This document shows positions 24,492 through 33,018 of a stretch of 34,203 bases of DNA, in pieces. The notes under the pieces were generated by a model, which was given only the letters and a program-made list of their open reading frames with translations, was not told the origin of the DNA and did not search any database. Origin of the DNA: Ruminococcus sp. (GTDB lineage: Bacteria; Bacillota; Clostridia; Oscillospirales; Acutalibacteraceae). The stretch's first letter is position 1; every line of letters starts with the position of its first letter. The translations under genes were made by a program, and so were the position numbers. The stretch covers positions 1 through 34,203 of the forward strand of contig JAFTYK010000045.1 in the NCBI GenBank assembly GCA_017464765.1, read 5' to 3'.

Positions 24492-25412
24492 TTAAACTTT
24501 TTCTTTCTTTTTGAACGGTATCTGAGCTAAAACAATTGCTAAGAACATAACACAACAGCCGATTATCTCAACGGTAGACAGAGCTTTGTTCATGAGTACC
24601 CAGCCACCAAGAGCGGCGAAAACTGATTCAAGGCTCATTAAAATTGACGCTACAGTTGGGTTATCGCTATATTTTTGACCTATAATCTGGAGGGTATAAC
24701 CTACTCCTGAGGATACTATTCCGAGATATAGAATGTATTTTGAAGCAAGCAGTATGTTTTCCATAGATGGGTCTTCAAAAATGAACATCAGAATCAGCGA
24801 AAGTATACCGCAGGTGAAAAACTGAATAGCCGATAGTTTTATACCGTCAACTCTATCAATAAAGTGGTCAACACATAAAATTTGGAGAGAGAACGAAACC
24901 GCACAGCAAAGTATAAGAACATCACCTAAGTATATTCCCTCTAAACCGTTCGAACCACACAAAAGATACAGACCAACGGTTGCGATTACTACGCTTATCC
25001 ATACTGAAATACCGACTTTACGCTTGAAGAAAAGGCCGACAATTGGCACGAAAATTACGTATAGTGCAGTGATGAATCCGCTTCTTGCAGAAACAGCCGC
25101 GTTTTCGGGATAAATTGAGATGCCAAACTGCTGAAGGGAAGACGAAAGACACAGAAAAGTGCCACACAGAACACCGGCTTTTACAAGAAGTTTTCTGTCC
25201 TCTTTAGTTTTTTCGAACAGAGGTCGTCCACTCTGCTTTGACGTGAAAAGTATAAGCGGAATCAGTGCTACTGAAGCCACAAGCGAGCGTGTTGCATTCA
25301 CGGTAAATGTGTCGACGAACTTTGCCGCTTGTTCCTGAGATACAAACGCAATACCCCAAACCATAGCCGCTACAATCAGCGCTATATTAGAAATAAGTTT
25401 TCTTTTGTTCAT
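24492..25412 (-). CDS. EamA/DMT-family permease, second
   Basis: A 306-residue membrane protein with about ten segments in two EamA halves. It opens with LISNIALIVAAMVWGIAFVSQEQAAKFVDTFTVNATRSLVA and has TVASILMSLESVFAALGGWVLMNKALSTVEIIGC near the end, the typical second-repeat signature. A small-molecule exporter of unknown substrate. It is not closely similar to the permease at 7189-8085. ATG 25412 has AGGAGG eight bases upstream; the ORF extension to 25466 passes through the promoter and is rejected. Confidence 0.9.
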   Translation of the reverse strand: MNKRKLISNIALIVAAMVWGIAFVSQEQAAKFVDTFTVNATRSLVASVALIPLILFTSKQSGRPLFEKTKEDRKLLVKAGVLCGTFLCLSSSLQQFGISIYPENAAVSARSGFITALYVIFVPIVGLFFKRKVGISVWISVVIATVGLYLLCGSNGLEGIYLGDVLILCCAVSFSLQILCVDHFIDRVDGIKLSAIQFFTCGILSLILMFIFEDPSMENILLASKYILYLGIVSSGVGYTLQIIGQKYSDNPTVASILMSLESVFAALGGWVLMNKALSTVEIIGCCVMFLAIVLAQIPFKKKEKV

Positions 25413-25437
25413 ACATATTTCCTCCTTAGCCTCAAAA

Positions 25438-25466
25438 ATAATATAATAAATCGTAGAAAGTGTCAA
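25438..25466 (-). promoter_or_regulatory. Promoter of the second DMT permease gene
   Basis: Minus-strand TTGACA (25466-25461), 17-base spacer, TATTAT (25443-25438). Confidence 0.75.
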
Positions 25467-25484
25467 TATCTTGTAATAATAGTG

Positions 25485-25513
25485 TTGAAAAATGCAATAT
25501 TTAGTGATATAAT
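25485..25513 (+). promoter_or_regulatory. Promoter of the GH3-like gene
   Basis: TTGAAA (25485-25490), 17-base spacer, TATAAT (25508-25513); divergent from the DMT promoter 19 bases away. Confidence 0.75.
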
Positions 25514-25576
25514 CACGATAATTGGTATAGTTATTCCTAAGTGCAAAAATTTATTTTTACTGCTTTGGAGGTATAA

Positions 25577-26806
25577 ATGAAAAAGTTTTGGACTGTTAGT
25601 ATCATTTTAATTTTAGTCTCTGTGATAGCCTTTTCGGGTAGCTTGTTTTACTACATAGACGTCACTAAAGATGACACAGCTACAGTTGATCAGATCAAAA
25701 AAGATAATGGTAATAAAGATGATAAAGAAAAAGAAACCCAACCACTTGAGGTGAATATTCCTGCAGAACTTAATGATGGTGGTATTTTCTCGGCAAGCTA
25801 CGAGAAAGCCTACGCTTATATGCAATCAATGAGTGAGGAACAGATGGTCGGTCAGCTTATTATCGGCTCTTGTCCTACAGACGACACAGCGGATAGTCTA
25901 ATCACAAAATATTCTCTTTCAGGCTACTACCTGACTGCTGATAATTTTGCTTTGATGTCTTCGCAGGATATCAGGGATATGATTGATGAATATCAGGAAA
26001 AAGCTAAGACCCCTATGATTATGTCGGTCAAGGAAGAGGGGGGAGCTGTTACTGCTATCAGTGATTTAGATGCTTTCCCTGAATATGATTTCTATTCACC
26101 AAGAAATACTTTCGCTCAGGGCGGAATTGATGAAATAAAGAAAAACGAAACTGACAAAGCTACTATGCTGAAATCTGTCGGAATCAACTTAAATCTCGCT
26201 CCTGTACTTGATATGGCTGAAGAGATGAATCAGATTATGTACTCGCGTTCTTTAGGCGGTACGGTGGACGAAACATCGCTTTACGCTACAGAGGTTACTA
26301 CTATAAGCCAGAAAAAGGGCGTATCCGTTGCACTCAAACACTTCCCGGGTTACGGAACTAATCTTGATTCATACGAGCCGATTGTTGTTGATACACGCGA
26401 AAAGTCAGTTTTTGAATCTACAGATTTCAAGCCTTTTGAGGCTGGAATAAACGCAGGCGCGCATTTTGTACTGGTTTCCAACGTACTTGCTCAGAATTTG
26501 GATTCAAAATGTGTTGCTTCGCTTTCCGAAGATGTTCACAAGATACTCAAAGATGAGCTTAAGTTCTCAGGGCTTGTTATGACTGATAATCTTAACAACG
26601 CTGATTACAGTGAGTATGCAAACGGCAAAAATATTTATGTTCAGGCGGTACTAGCTGGTAACGACCTTGTTATGGTTGATAACATTGAGGACGCGTATAC
26701 AGCGATTTTAGATGCTGTAAATGAGGGCACTATCAGTAAAACAACATTACAGAAAGCGTGTATGAGAGTTTTAGCATATAAGTACACAGCAGGTATTATG
26801 AACTAA
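25577..26806 (+). CDS. Membrane-anchored GH3 (NagZ-like) family protein with altered catalytic residues
   Basis: A 409-residue protein with an N-terminal membrane anchor (about 5-27), a Lys/Asp-rich stretch, and a GH3 barrel (about 75-405) of the beta-N-acetylhexosaminidase type. The scaffold is clear: EEQMVGQLIIGS, GINLNLAPVLDMA, YSRSLGG, ALKHFPGYGTNLDSY, and the nucleophile strand LVMTDNL (Asp337). Differences: the Asp-His dyad that gives the general acid/base in NagZ (D-S/T-H) reads Asp264-Ser-Tyr266, and the sugar-binding (D)EEGG motif reads VKEEGG with Lys152. It may hydrolyse poorly, use another mechanism, or act only in binding. Start ATG 25577 follows TGGAGG. It has no co-transcribed partner. 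Confidence 0.82.
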   Translation: MKKFWTVSIILILVSVIAFSGSLFYYIDVTKDDTATVDQIKKDNGNKDDKEKETQPLEVNIPAELNDGGIFSASYEKAYAYMQSMSEEQMVGQLIIGSCPTDDTADSLITKYSLSGYYLTADNFALMSSQDIRDMIDEYQEKAKTPMIMSVKEEGGAVTAISDLDAFPEYDFYSPRNTFAQGGIDEIKKNETDKATMLKSVGINLNLAPVLDMAEEMNQIMYSRSLGGTVDETSLYATEVTTISQKKGVSVALKHFPGYGTNLDSYEPIVVDTREKSVFESTDFKPFEAGINAGAHFVLVSNVLAQNLDSKCVASLSEDVHKILKDELKFSGLVMTDNLNNADYSEYANGKNIYVQAVLAGNDLVMVDNIEDAYTAILDAVNEGTISKTTLQKACMRVLAYKYTAGIMN

Positions 26807-26816
26807 ACTGCATAGC

Positions 26817-26847
26817 AAAACCCCGAGTGAAAACTCGGGGTTTATTT
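26817..26847. terminator. Bidirectional terminator between the GH3-like and alaX genes
   Basis: AAAACCCCGAGT (26817-26828), GAAA loop, ACTCGGGGTTT (26833-26843), then ATTTTAT; the minus side has TTTTGC. Confidence 0.88.
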
Positions 26848-26859
26848 TATGGGTTATGA

Positions 26860-27999
26860 TTATTCAAAGAAACTTATGATATCGTTTTTAAAACCTGTGA
26901 TTTTGCCTTGTGCGTAGTTTGGACGTCCGCCGCCTTTTCCGGAAAACTGTTCATTTAATGCTTTTACGGTATCTCTAACATCAAGAGTAGAACTTGAAAT
27001 AATGTAGGAGAAAGTATCGTTTTCACCTTCGCTGAAAAAAGCTACAAGCTCACCTTTTTCAAGATTTTCGTTGACGAGATTTCGCATATCGTCAAACGAT
27101 GCACCTTTTGTGAAACCGAGCAGAGTTGTGCCTACTTCCTTTATATCGAGATTGGCTATTGAAAGCTCAGCGTTGAGGCGATTGATTTCAGCTTTCTGGG
27201 AGCCGATTACTTCGTGATCACGGACTACAAACTCGCTTACCTTGTCCCTTGAAGCTGAGAGCAGGTGCATAAGTTCTTTGTTATCATCGTGAAGTTTAGA
27301 GTAATCTTCAAAAGCGTTTATGCCACATACCATAGTCAGTCGCATACCGCCCTTGTACTGGATATAGTCGATGATTTTGATAAGTCCGATTTCACCTGTT
27401 TTACTTACGTGCGGAGCGCAACAAGCACATGTGTCGTATGAATCAATGTTAACAAGTCGCACACCCTCTACTAAATCAAGCTTACTTCTGTATTCAAGTG
27501 TAGAAAGAGTTTTGGGGTCAGGGTAGTAGGCGGTGACATCTCTGTTTTCGTATACCGCCATATTTGCTTTACGCTCGATTTCCTTTATATCTTCGTCAGT
27601 AAGAATACCGCTTGGGTCTAAAGTCATTGTTTTCTCACTCATATGAAAACCGAGGTTGTCATATCCAAACATCGAGTGGATAATACCTGAAACAAGATGC
27701 TCGCCTGTGTGTCCCTGCATTCGAGAAAAACGAGTGTTCCAATCTAGTTTTCCTGTCACTGTTTCACCTACTGTGAATGCTTTATCTACCTTGTGGGTGA
27801 TGATACCGTCTTTTTCCTGAACATCGAGAACTTTAGCGTCGTTTATGAAGCCTGTGTCAGCCTGTTGTCCGCCACCCTCAGGAAAGAAAGCGGTTTTATC
27901 AAGAGTGAGAAGAAAGCCGTTTTTGCATTCTTCACACGATAAGATTTCTGCTTCAAATTCTTTTATGTAAGCGTTTTCTTCGTATAGTTTAATTGTCAT
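26860..27999 (-). CDS. Alanyl-tRNA editing protein (AlaX-like, with DHHA1 domain)
   Basis: A 379-residue stand-alone relative of the AlaRS editing half, which removes Ser or Gly wrongly attached to tRNA(Ala). Seen in order: a beta-barrel domain with TAFFPEGGGQQADTGF (residues about 33-48), the zinc-site HTGEHLVSGI, the second zinc motif CACCAPHV with the C-x3-H spacing, GGMRLTMVCG, a coiled segment and a DHHA1 domain ending GKGGGRPNYAQGK. Length fits the long AlaX class. ATG 27999 has AAAGGTG six bases upstream; GTG 28008 would include that site. It follows gatB by 63 bases across a hairpin, so it may be the partly attenuated last gene of the aspS-gatAB transcript. Confidence 0.9.
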   Translation of the reverse strand: MTIKLYEENAYIKEFEAEILSCEECKNGFLLTLDKTAFFPEGGGQQADTGFINDAKVLDVQEKDGIITHKVDKAFTVGETVTGKLDWNTRFSRMQGHTGEHLVSGIIHSMFGYDNLGFHMSEKTMTLDPSGILTDEDIKEIERKANMAVYENRDVTAYYPDPKTLSTLEYRSKLDLVEGVRLVNIDSYDTCACCAPHVSKTGEIGLIKIIDYIQYKGGMRLTMVCGINAFEDYSKLHDDNKELMHLLSASRDKVSEFVVRDHEVIGSQKAEINRLNAELSIANLDIKEVGTTLLGFTKGASFDDMRNLVNENLEKGELVAFFSEGENDTFSYIISSSTLDVRDTVKALNEQFSGKGGGRPNYAQGKITGFKNDIISFFE

Positions 28000-28029
28000 A
28001 TATTTCACCTTTTTAGTAGTGATAATAAG

Positions 28030-28056
28030 CAGGACCGCCGAATTTCAGCGGTCCTG
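28030..28056 (-). terminator. Hairpin between gatB and the alaX-like gene
   Basis: CAGGACCGC (28030-28038) pairs with GCGGTCCTG (28048-28056). On the minus strand it is followed by CTTATTATC, a weak U-tract, so it may attenuate rather than stop transcription. Confidence 0.6.
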
Positions 28057-28062
28057 TATGTT

Positions 28063-29484
28063 TTAGTTTTTGAGTTTTTCGATAAGCATTGTGCGGATTT
28101 GGCCTGGGTCGCCAGAGCCTTTGAGTTCTTTCATACAAGCACCGAAAATAGCCATTAACGCTTTTTCTTTACCTGCTTTGTAGTCGGAAACTGCCTGTGG
28201 GTTACTTTCAATCGCCTTGTCAATAACCGCTTCAATCATTGAACTGTCGATTTCCTTAGTAAAGCCCTGCTCCTCACAGTAAGCAATAGGGTCAGCACCG
28301 TTTTCGATTACTGCGATGAGAGTTTTCTTAGCAGCGCCACGGTTGAGCTTGCCCTCGTCTACCTTTTTGATGAGGTAGGAAAGACCCTCTGCTGTGATTG
28401 AAAGGTCCTTGAGCTTAAGACCTGCTTTACGTAAAATACCTGCACAGTCAGTTAAAATCCACGCAGCAGCATCTTTAGCGTTACAGCCAAGAGCTATAAC
28501 ATCGTCGAGAAGTTTAGCTACTGTGTGTTCACTCATGAGCATAGCGATTTCCTTGTCAGAAATACCTGCTTCTGCGTAAGCTTCAGCTTTTTCATCTAAA
28601 GCGACTGGTTTGTTAGCTTTAATTTCCTCGAGCCATTCATCGTCAATCACGATAGGCATCAGGTTAGGGTCAGGGAAATAGCGATAGTCTGCTTCAGTTT
28701 CTTTGTTACGCATAGCAAAAGTTTTGCCTGAAACGTCGTCGAAACGGCGAGTTTCCTGAACAAGTTCTTCTGTGCCGAATTCTAAAGCGTCCATATGGCG
28801 CTGAGCTTCGTAACGGATAGCGCGGTCAATTGCTTCAAAAGAAGCCATGTTTTTAATCTCGGTACGAACACCGAATTTTTCACTTCCTTCTTCACGAACA
28901 GAGATGTTAACGTCGCAACGCATAGCACCTTCTTCGCACTCGGATATGCCTGTTGACTTAAACATAGACTTGAGCTTGCCAAGGTATGTTACAACTTCCT
29001 CAGGGGAACGAAAATCAGGCTGAGTAACGATTTCGATAAGAGGAACTGAAGTACGGTTGAAGTCAACGAATGATGAGTTGCCACCGTGAACGAGTTTACC
29101 CGCGTCTTCTTCCATATGAATCTGCTTGATTCTGATATCGCGCTCGCCAGCGGCTGTCTTTACTTTAACAAGACCGTTGACACAGATAGGGTGGTTGAGC
29201 TGAGTGATCTGATAAGCGCAAGGAAGGTCAGGATAGTAGTAATTCTTCTTATCAAAAGTTGTGTAGCGGTTAATCTCACAGTTGAGCATAAGGCCTGCTG
29301 TTGCTGCAAGTTCAACTACACGCTTGTTCATAACAGGGAGCATACCCGGCATACCAGAGCAAGCCGGACATACACAATCGTTAGGCTCTTTTGGGGAAGA
29401 ATGACCACCGCAAGAGCAGAAAATCTTAGATTCAGTATTTAATTCAACGTGGGTTTCAAGGCCGATAACGAGTTCGTATGCCAT
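28063..29484 (-). CDS. gatB: Asp-tRNA(Asn)/Glu-tRNA(Gln) amidotransferase subunit B
   Basis: A 473-residue subunit that phosphorylates the tRNA-bound Asp or Glu side chain and lets ammonia replace the phosphate. The domain appears complete and normal: VIGLETHVELNTESKIFC near the start, the zinc cysteines CSCGG and CVCPACSGMPGMLPVMN, YYYPDLPCAYQITQ, the catalytic HMEEDAGKLVHG and DFNRTSVPLIEIVT, RCDVNISVR, and the C-terminal YqeY-like tRNA-binding tail. ATG 29484 is six bases after AAGGTGA and is preferred; ATG 29490 overlaps the gatA stop as ATGA but is too close to that site. Either way gatB is coupled to gatA. Its intact active site contrasts with the degenerate GatA next to it. Confidence 0.95.
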   Translation of the reverse strand: MAYELVIGLETHVELNTESKIFCSCGGHSSPKEPNDCVCPACSGMPGMLPVMNKRVVELAATAGLMLNCEINRYTTFDKKNYYYPDLPCAYQITQLNHPICVNGLVKVKTAAGERDIRIKQIHMEEDAGKLVHGGNSSFVDFNRTSVPLIEIVTQPDFRSPEEVVTYLGKLKSMFKSTGISECEEGAMRCDVNISVREEGSEKFGVRTEIKNMASFEAIDRAIRYEAQRHMDALEFGTEELVQETRRFDDVSGKTFAMRNKETEADYRYFPDPNLMPIVIDDEWLEEIKANKPVALDEKAEAYAEAGISDKEIAMLMSEHTVAKLLDDVIALGCNAKDAAAWILTDCAGILRKAGLKLKDLSITAEGLSYLIKKVDEGKLNRGAAKKTLIAVIENGADPIAYCEEQGFTKEIDSSMIEAVIDKAIESNPQAVSDYKAGKEKALMAIFGACMKELKGSGDPGQIRTMLIEKLKN

Positions 29485-29486
29485 AA

Positions 29487-30686
29487 TCATTCACCTTTCC
29501 TTTCCACGATTTTTGACAGTGATAACAGTTTGCTTTCGTCAAACTGCTTTGAAATAAGCTGTACACCACAAGATACTAAAGCAGGAAGACCAATGAGGTT
29601 TGGTACTGCTGTGAACACGCTTTCCTCAAAAACCTTTGTGAACGCGTCTTTGATATCGTAAGCCTTGTACTCAGATTTTGAGCAAACAGGAGTGAGTACA
29701 GCGTCGTATTTTGAGAATAACTCTTTCATTTTTTCAGCTACTACACGTCTAACTCTGAGTGCCTTATCGTAGCAGTCGTTGTAACGTGTCTTAGAAAGCA
29801 CATCGGAGCCGTAGAGGATAACAGCTTTTGTTAAGAAGTTGAAGCCCTCTGTACGTGAGTTTACGTAAAGCTCATCGATATTTCTGTAGTTTTCACTTCT
29901 GTGGCCGTACTTAACGCCATCGTAACGTGAAACGTTGTTGCAAGTTTCAGCGCACATAAGAATCTGCCAAGCTGTGTTAGCAGCTTCGAAGAAATCACAA
30001 GAGATTTCTTCAACTTCAACACCCTGAGCTTTGAGAGTTTCAGCGTAAGAAACGATGTTAGCTTTTACATCATCGTCAGCTTTGTCGAGAAGCTCTTTCA
30101 CGATGCAAACTTTAGCGTTCTTCACGTCAGCGTTTGTGTCGTAGGTGTAAGAAGATTCAAAAAGTGAAGTGCCGTCTTTTTTGTCATTACCTGCGATAAC
30201 AGTCATAATTTCAGCTACTGTATCAGCGTCCTTGCCGTAAACACCGAGCTGTTCACCTGATGCTGCGCAAGAGATAACACCGTAACGTGAAACTGTGCCG
30301 TAGGTTGGCTTTAGGAAAGCTACGTTTGAAAGAGCGGCGGCACGACGTGTAGCGCCGTTCATATCAACACCTAAAGCGGCTTTTACATCGCCTGATTTTA
30401 CAAGTTCTGCGGCTGCACCCTTGAGTGTTTCGCCATCTTCAAACTTATTGTAGTAGGAAAACTCGCCGACTAAATCCAAACCAAACTCGCCAACGTGAGT
30501 TTTGCCTGAGATGTTAAAGCCGTTTTTCTCTAATCTTTCTACAGCTTCGGCTGAGAAAAGAGGTTTATATCCCTCTAGAATATGTGAACCTGCGGTAGAA
30601 AGAGTATCCTTAGTAAGGATAGTATCATCAACCGCGATAGCACCTTTTTCGTTAATAATTTCTGCGTAATATTTCACTGCACTCAC
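29487..30686 (-). CDS. GatA-like amidase-fold subunit with all catalytic triad residues replaced
   Basis: A 399-residue homologue of GatA, which normally hydrolyses glutamine to feed ammonia to GatB. Similarity is clear in FLKPTYGTVSRYGVISCAASGEQLGVYGKDA, the GatA-specific SRYDGVKYGHRSENYRNIDELYVNSRTEGFN, and YNDCYDKALRVRRVV. It is about 85 residues shorter than usual: the N-terminal helices are gone. The amidase signature is erased. Catalytic Lys (I-K-D) is Asp20, the cis-Ser of the SSGGS loop aligns with Leu88, and the nucleophile of GGSIRQP aligns with Ala112 (NGATRRA). A GADGLPLG-like loop near the end is also missing. The ORF is intact, so this looks like selected loss of glutaminase activity. 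Start: GTG 30686, or GTG 30677, which fits the GAGGTGAG site better. Confidence 0.88.
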   Translation of the reverse strand: MSAVKYYAEIINEKGAIAVDDTILTKDTLSTAGSHILEGYKPLFSAEAVERLEKNGFNISGKTHVGEFGLDLVGEFSYYNKFEDGETLKGAAAELVKSGDVKAALGVDMNGATRRAAALSNVAFLKPTYGTVSRYGVISCAASGEQLGVYGKDADTVAEIMTVIAGNDKKDGTSLFESSYTYDTNADVKNAKVCIVKELLDKADDDVKANIVSYAETLKAQGVEVEEISCDFFEAANTAWQILMCAETCNNVSRYDGVKYGHRSENYRNIDELYVNSRTEGFNFLTKAVILYGSDVLSKTRYNDCYDKALRVRRVVAEKMKELFSKYDAVLTPVCSKSEYKAYDIKDAFTKVFEESVFTAVPNLIGLPALVSCGVQLISKQFDESKLLSLSKIVERKGE

Positions 30687-30687
30687 C

Positions 30688-32763
30688 TCACTTTACTAGT
30701 CTTGGAACGACCCAAGAGTCATCACTACGCTGTGGAGCTGATTCGAGCAAGCTCTCGCGAGTGAACGGCTGAACACGTTTGTCTTCTCTAAGCACGTTTG
30801 TCATTTCCATAACGTGAACCATAGGGGTAACGTTTTCTGTATCGATAGATTTTAGAGCTTCTTCGCTTTCTTTCATATTGTTAAAAATGCTCTGCATTAA
30901 AGCTTCTTCCTCATCATTAAGAGAAAGCTGATTTAACTGCTGAGAGTTAGAGAAAGTGGAGCGTTTGCCCATGCTTGCTTTTGCTCCCCCTTTGGCAGAG
31001 CCACGATGAGCAAGAGCGTTAGTGTTGCCAAGAAGGTGAACGTCCTCAAGCTGTTGGTCGGACACTTCGGAAGGAGCGCCTAAGAGTAAATCCTGAGCGT
31101 TACCGTTGAGTGGGACTGCGATAACGTCTAAGATTTTCTCTTCGTCTGTAAGAAGCATAACCATACGGTCGATACCAGGAGCCATACCTGCGTGTGGTGG
31201 CGCGCCGTACTGGAATGCTGTGTAAAGTGCATTGAAACGCTTTTTGAGTTCACTCTCTTCGTAGCCTGCGATTTCAAACGCTTTCTTCATAATTTCAATG
31301 TCGTGGTTTCTTACAGCACCGGAAGCAAGCTCAATACCGTTACAAACAAGGTCATACTGATAAGCTAAAACTTCCTCAGGGTGCTTGTTAAGTAAAGCGT
31401 CCATACCGCCCTGAGGCATTGAGAATGGGTTATGTGTGAAGATTGTTTCGCCTGTTTCCTCGTCTTCCTCAAACATAGGGAAGTCAACTACGAAGCAAAA
31501 TTCGAAAGCATCGTCTCTGATTAAGTCAAGCTGAGTATCAGCTGCAAGCCAAGTACGAATCATACCAGCTTTTTTCTCTGTGTCTGACTTCTTATCATCG
31601 CAGATGAAGAAGAGTGTTTCGCCTTCTTTAACGCCTGAAATCTCGGTGATTTCCTGCTTTTGTTCGTCAGATAAGAATTTAGCAATAGGACCAGCAAAAA
31701 CGCCCTCTTTAAGAGTGATGTAACCTAAACCGCCGAGGCCTACTTCCATAGAAGTAGCGTATTTTAGTGAGTCTTCGAAGAATTTCTTAGACTTACCCTG
31801 ACAGTTAGCAACAATACCACGAACAGGCTTGCCCTTGAAAGCAGGGAAAGCGACGTTAGAGAAGAAATCTGTGAGGTCACAGATAACAAGAGGGTTGCGT
31901 AAATCAGGCTTATCAGAGCCGTATGTCATCATAGCATCAGCGTAGGTGATACGTCTGAAAGGTTTAGGAGTAACTTTCTTGTCGGAGAAAGTTTTGAATG
32001 TATCGTAGATAACATCTTCGCAGATGTCTAATACTTCTTCCTGTGTAGCGAAAGCCATCTCGAAGTCGAGCTGATAGAACTCACCAGGAGAACGGTCAGC
32101 TCTAGCGTCTTCGTCTCTAAAACAAGGAGCTACCTGAAAGTATCTGTCAAAGCCTGATACCATAAGTAACTGCTTGAACTGCTGAGGAGCCTGTGGCAAA
32201 GCGTAGAACTTGCCAGGGTGCTTACGAGATGGTACTAAGAAGTCACGCGCACCCTCAGGAGATGAAGCGGTGAGGATTGGTGTTTGCATATCAAGGAAGT
32301 TTTTCTCTTCCATTTTATTACGTAAGTGACGGATAATCTTAGAACGCATAACGAGGTTGTTGTGGTTCTTAGGATTACGTAAATCAAGGTATCGATACTT
32401 AAGGCGGATTTCGTCCTTTGAAGCACGAGAGTTAGAAACCTCGAAAGGAAGCATATTTGTGCTTCTGCCAAGTACCTGTAAAGTATCAGCTACAAGTTCA
32501 ACATAACCTGTAGCGATTTTTTCGTTAACTGTGTCAGGGTCTCTTTTTTCGACCTTACCTGTAACTGAAATAACAGTTTCGCGGTTAACGTTTTCGAGCA
32601 GTTTTTCATCGTGAACGACAACCTGAGTGATACCTGTGTAATCTCTCAAATCAACGAAGATTACGCCACCGTGGTCACGGATAACGTCAACCCAACCAGC
32701 AAGAGATACAGTTGAGCCAACGTGGGTATCACGTATGTCGTTACAAAATAGTGTTCTGTACAT
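30688..32763 (-). CDS. aspS-gatC: Aspartyl-tRNA synthetase fused to a C-terminal GatC domain
   Basis: A 691-residue fusion. Residues 1-577 are a complete bacterial AspRS: OB-fold anticodon domain, class II motif 2 (FRDEDARADRSPGEFYQLDFEMAF), GAD insertion (about 280-420), and motif 3 (GAPPHAGMAPGIDRMVMLL), ending GAPSEVSDQQLEDVHL. A 30-residue flexible linker rich in Ser, Lys, Gly and Ala follows. Residues about 608-691 match GatC (LNDEEEALM, IDTENVTPMVHVMEMTNVLRED, ESAPQRSDDSWVVPRLV). No separate gatC is present. His31 (RDHGGVIF) is the residue of non-discriminating AspRS, where discriminating enzymes have Leu. The fusion should tie Asp-tRNA(Asn) formation to amidation. ATG 32763 has GGAGG; the stop is one base before gatA. 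Confidence 0.93.
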   Translation of the reverse strand: MYRTLFCNDIRDTHVGSTVSLAGWVDVIRDHGGVIFVDLRDYTGITQVVVHDEKLLENVNRETVISVTGKVEKRDPDTVNEKIATGYVELVADTLQVLGRSTNMLPFEVSNSRASKDEIRLKYRYLDLRNPKNHNNLVMRSKIIRHLRNKMEEKNFLDMQTPILTASSPEGARDFLVPSRKHPGKFYALPQAPQQFKQLLMVSGFDRYFQVAPCFRDEDARADRSPGEFYQLDFEMAFATQEEVLDICEDVIYDTFKTFSDKKVTPKPFRRITYADAMMTYGSDKPDLRNPLVICDLTDFFSNVAFPAFKGKPVRGIVANCQGKSKKFFEDSLKYATSMEVGLGGLGYITLKEGVFAGPIAKFLSDEQKQEITEISGVKEGETLFFICDDKKSDTEKKAGMIRTWLAADTQLDLIRDDAFEFCFVVDFPMFEEDEETGETIFTHNPFSMPQGGMDALLNKHPEEVLAYQYDLVCNGIELASGAVRNHDIEIMKKAFEIAGYEESELKKRFNALYTAFQYGAPPHAGMAPGIDRMVMLLTDEEKILDVIAVPLNGNAQDLLLGAPSEVSDQQLEDVHLLGNTNALAHRGSAKGGAKASMGKRSTFSNSQQLNQLSLNDEEEALMQSIFNNMKESEEALKSIDTENVTPMVHVMEMTNVLREDKRVQPFTRESLLESAPQRSDDSWVVPRLVK

Positions 32764-32794
32764 TATATTAACCTCCTATAAGGTAGTATATGAA

Positions 32795-32950
32795 TAGTAG
32801 GGGCGACCAGTGGTCGTCCGTTGTGCGTAGCACCCACATACATAATTAATCATGAATAATAAATGATTAATTATGATGGTACTGCGTACGGAATTTATAA
32901 CAATCCCTCCGTCACCATTTGGTGACACCTCCCTTTACACAAGGGAGGTT
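32795..32950. repeat. Structured intergenic repeat-like element in the aspS leader
   Basis: The 210 bases between the T-box terminator and aspS hold four stem-loops: GGGCGACCA/TGGTCGTCC (32801-32819); a long hairpin 32823-32889 with a perfect 13-bp core CATAATTAATCAT/ATGATTAATTATG and an outer arm closed by pairs including G-U; GTCACC/GGTGAC (32911-32926); and CCTCCCTT/AAGGGAGG (32928-32948). I recall similar blocks in intergenic regions of gut Firmicutes, so a non-coding dispersed repeat is likely. It would be transcribed in the leader. Confidence 0.6.
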
Positions 32951-32973
32951 TGGTGATATACTGTAAGCTTTTC

Positions 32974-33018
32974 TGAAAAAAATAACGCCCCGAGAATAGT
33001 ATGCCTATTCTCGGGACG
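32974..33018 (-). terminator. T-box-controlled intrinsic terminator of the aspS operon
   Basis: Arms at 32986-33000 and 33004-33018 (core CCCGAGAATAG with CTATTCTCGGG), followed on the minus strand by TTATTTTTTT. It competes with the antiterminator formed by the T-box sequence. Confidence 0.9.

Noticed and set aside
29487-30686. gatA as a plain pseudogene
   Set aside because: No stop or frameshift, tight coupling on both sides (one-base gap and ATGA overlap), and conserved GatA-specific segments argue for a working protein with lost catalysis.
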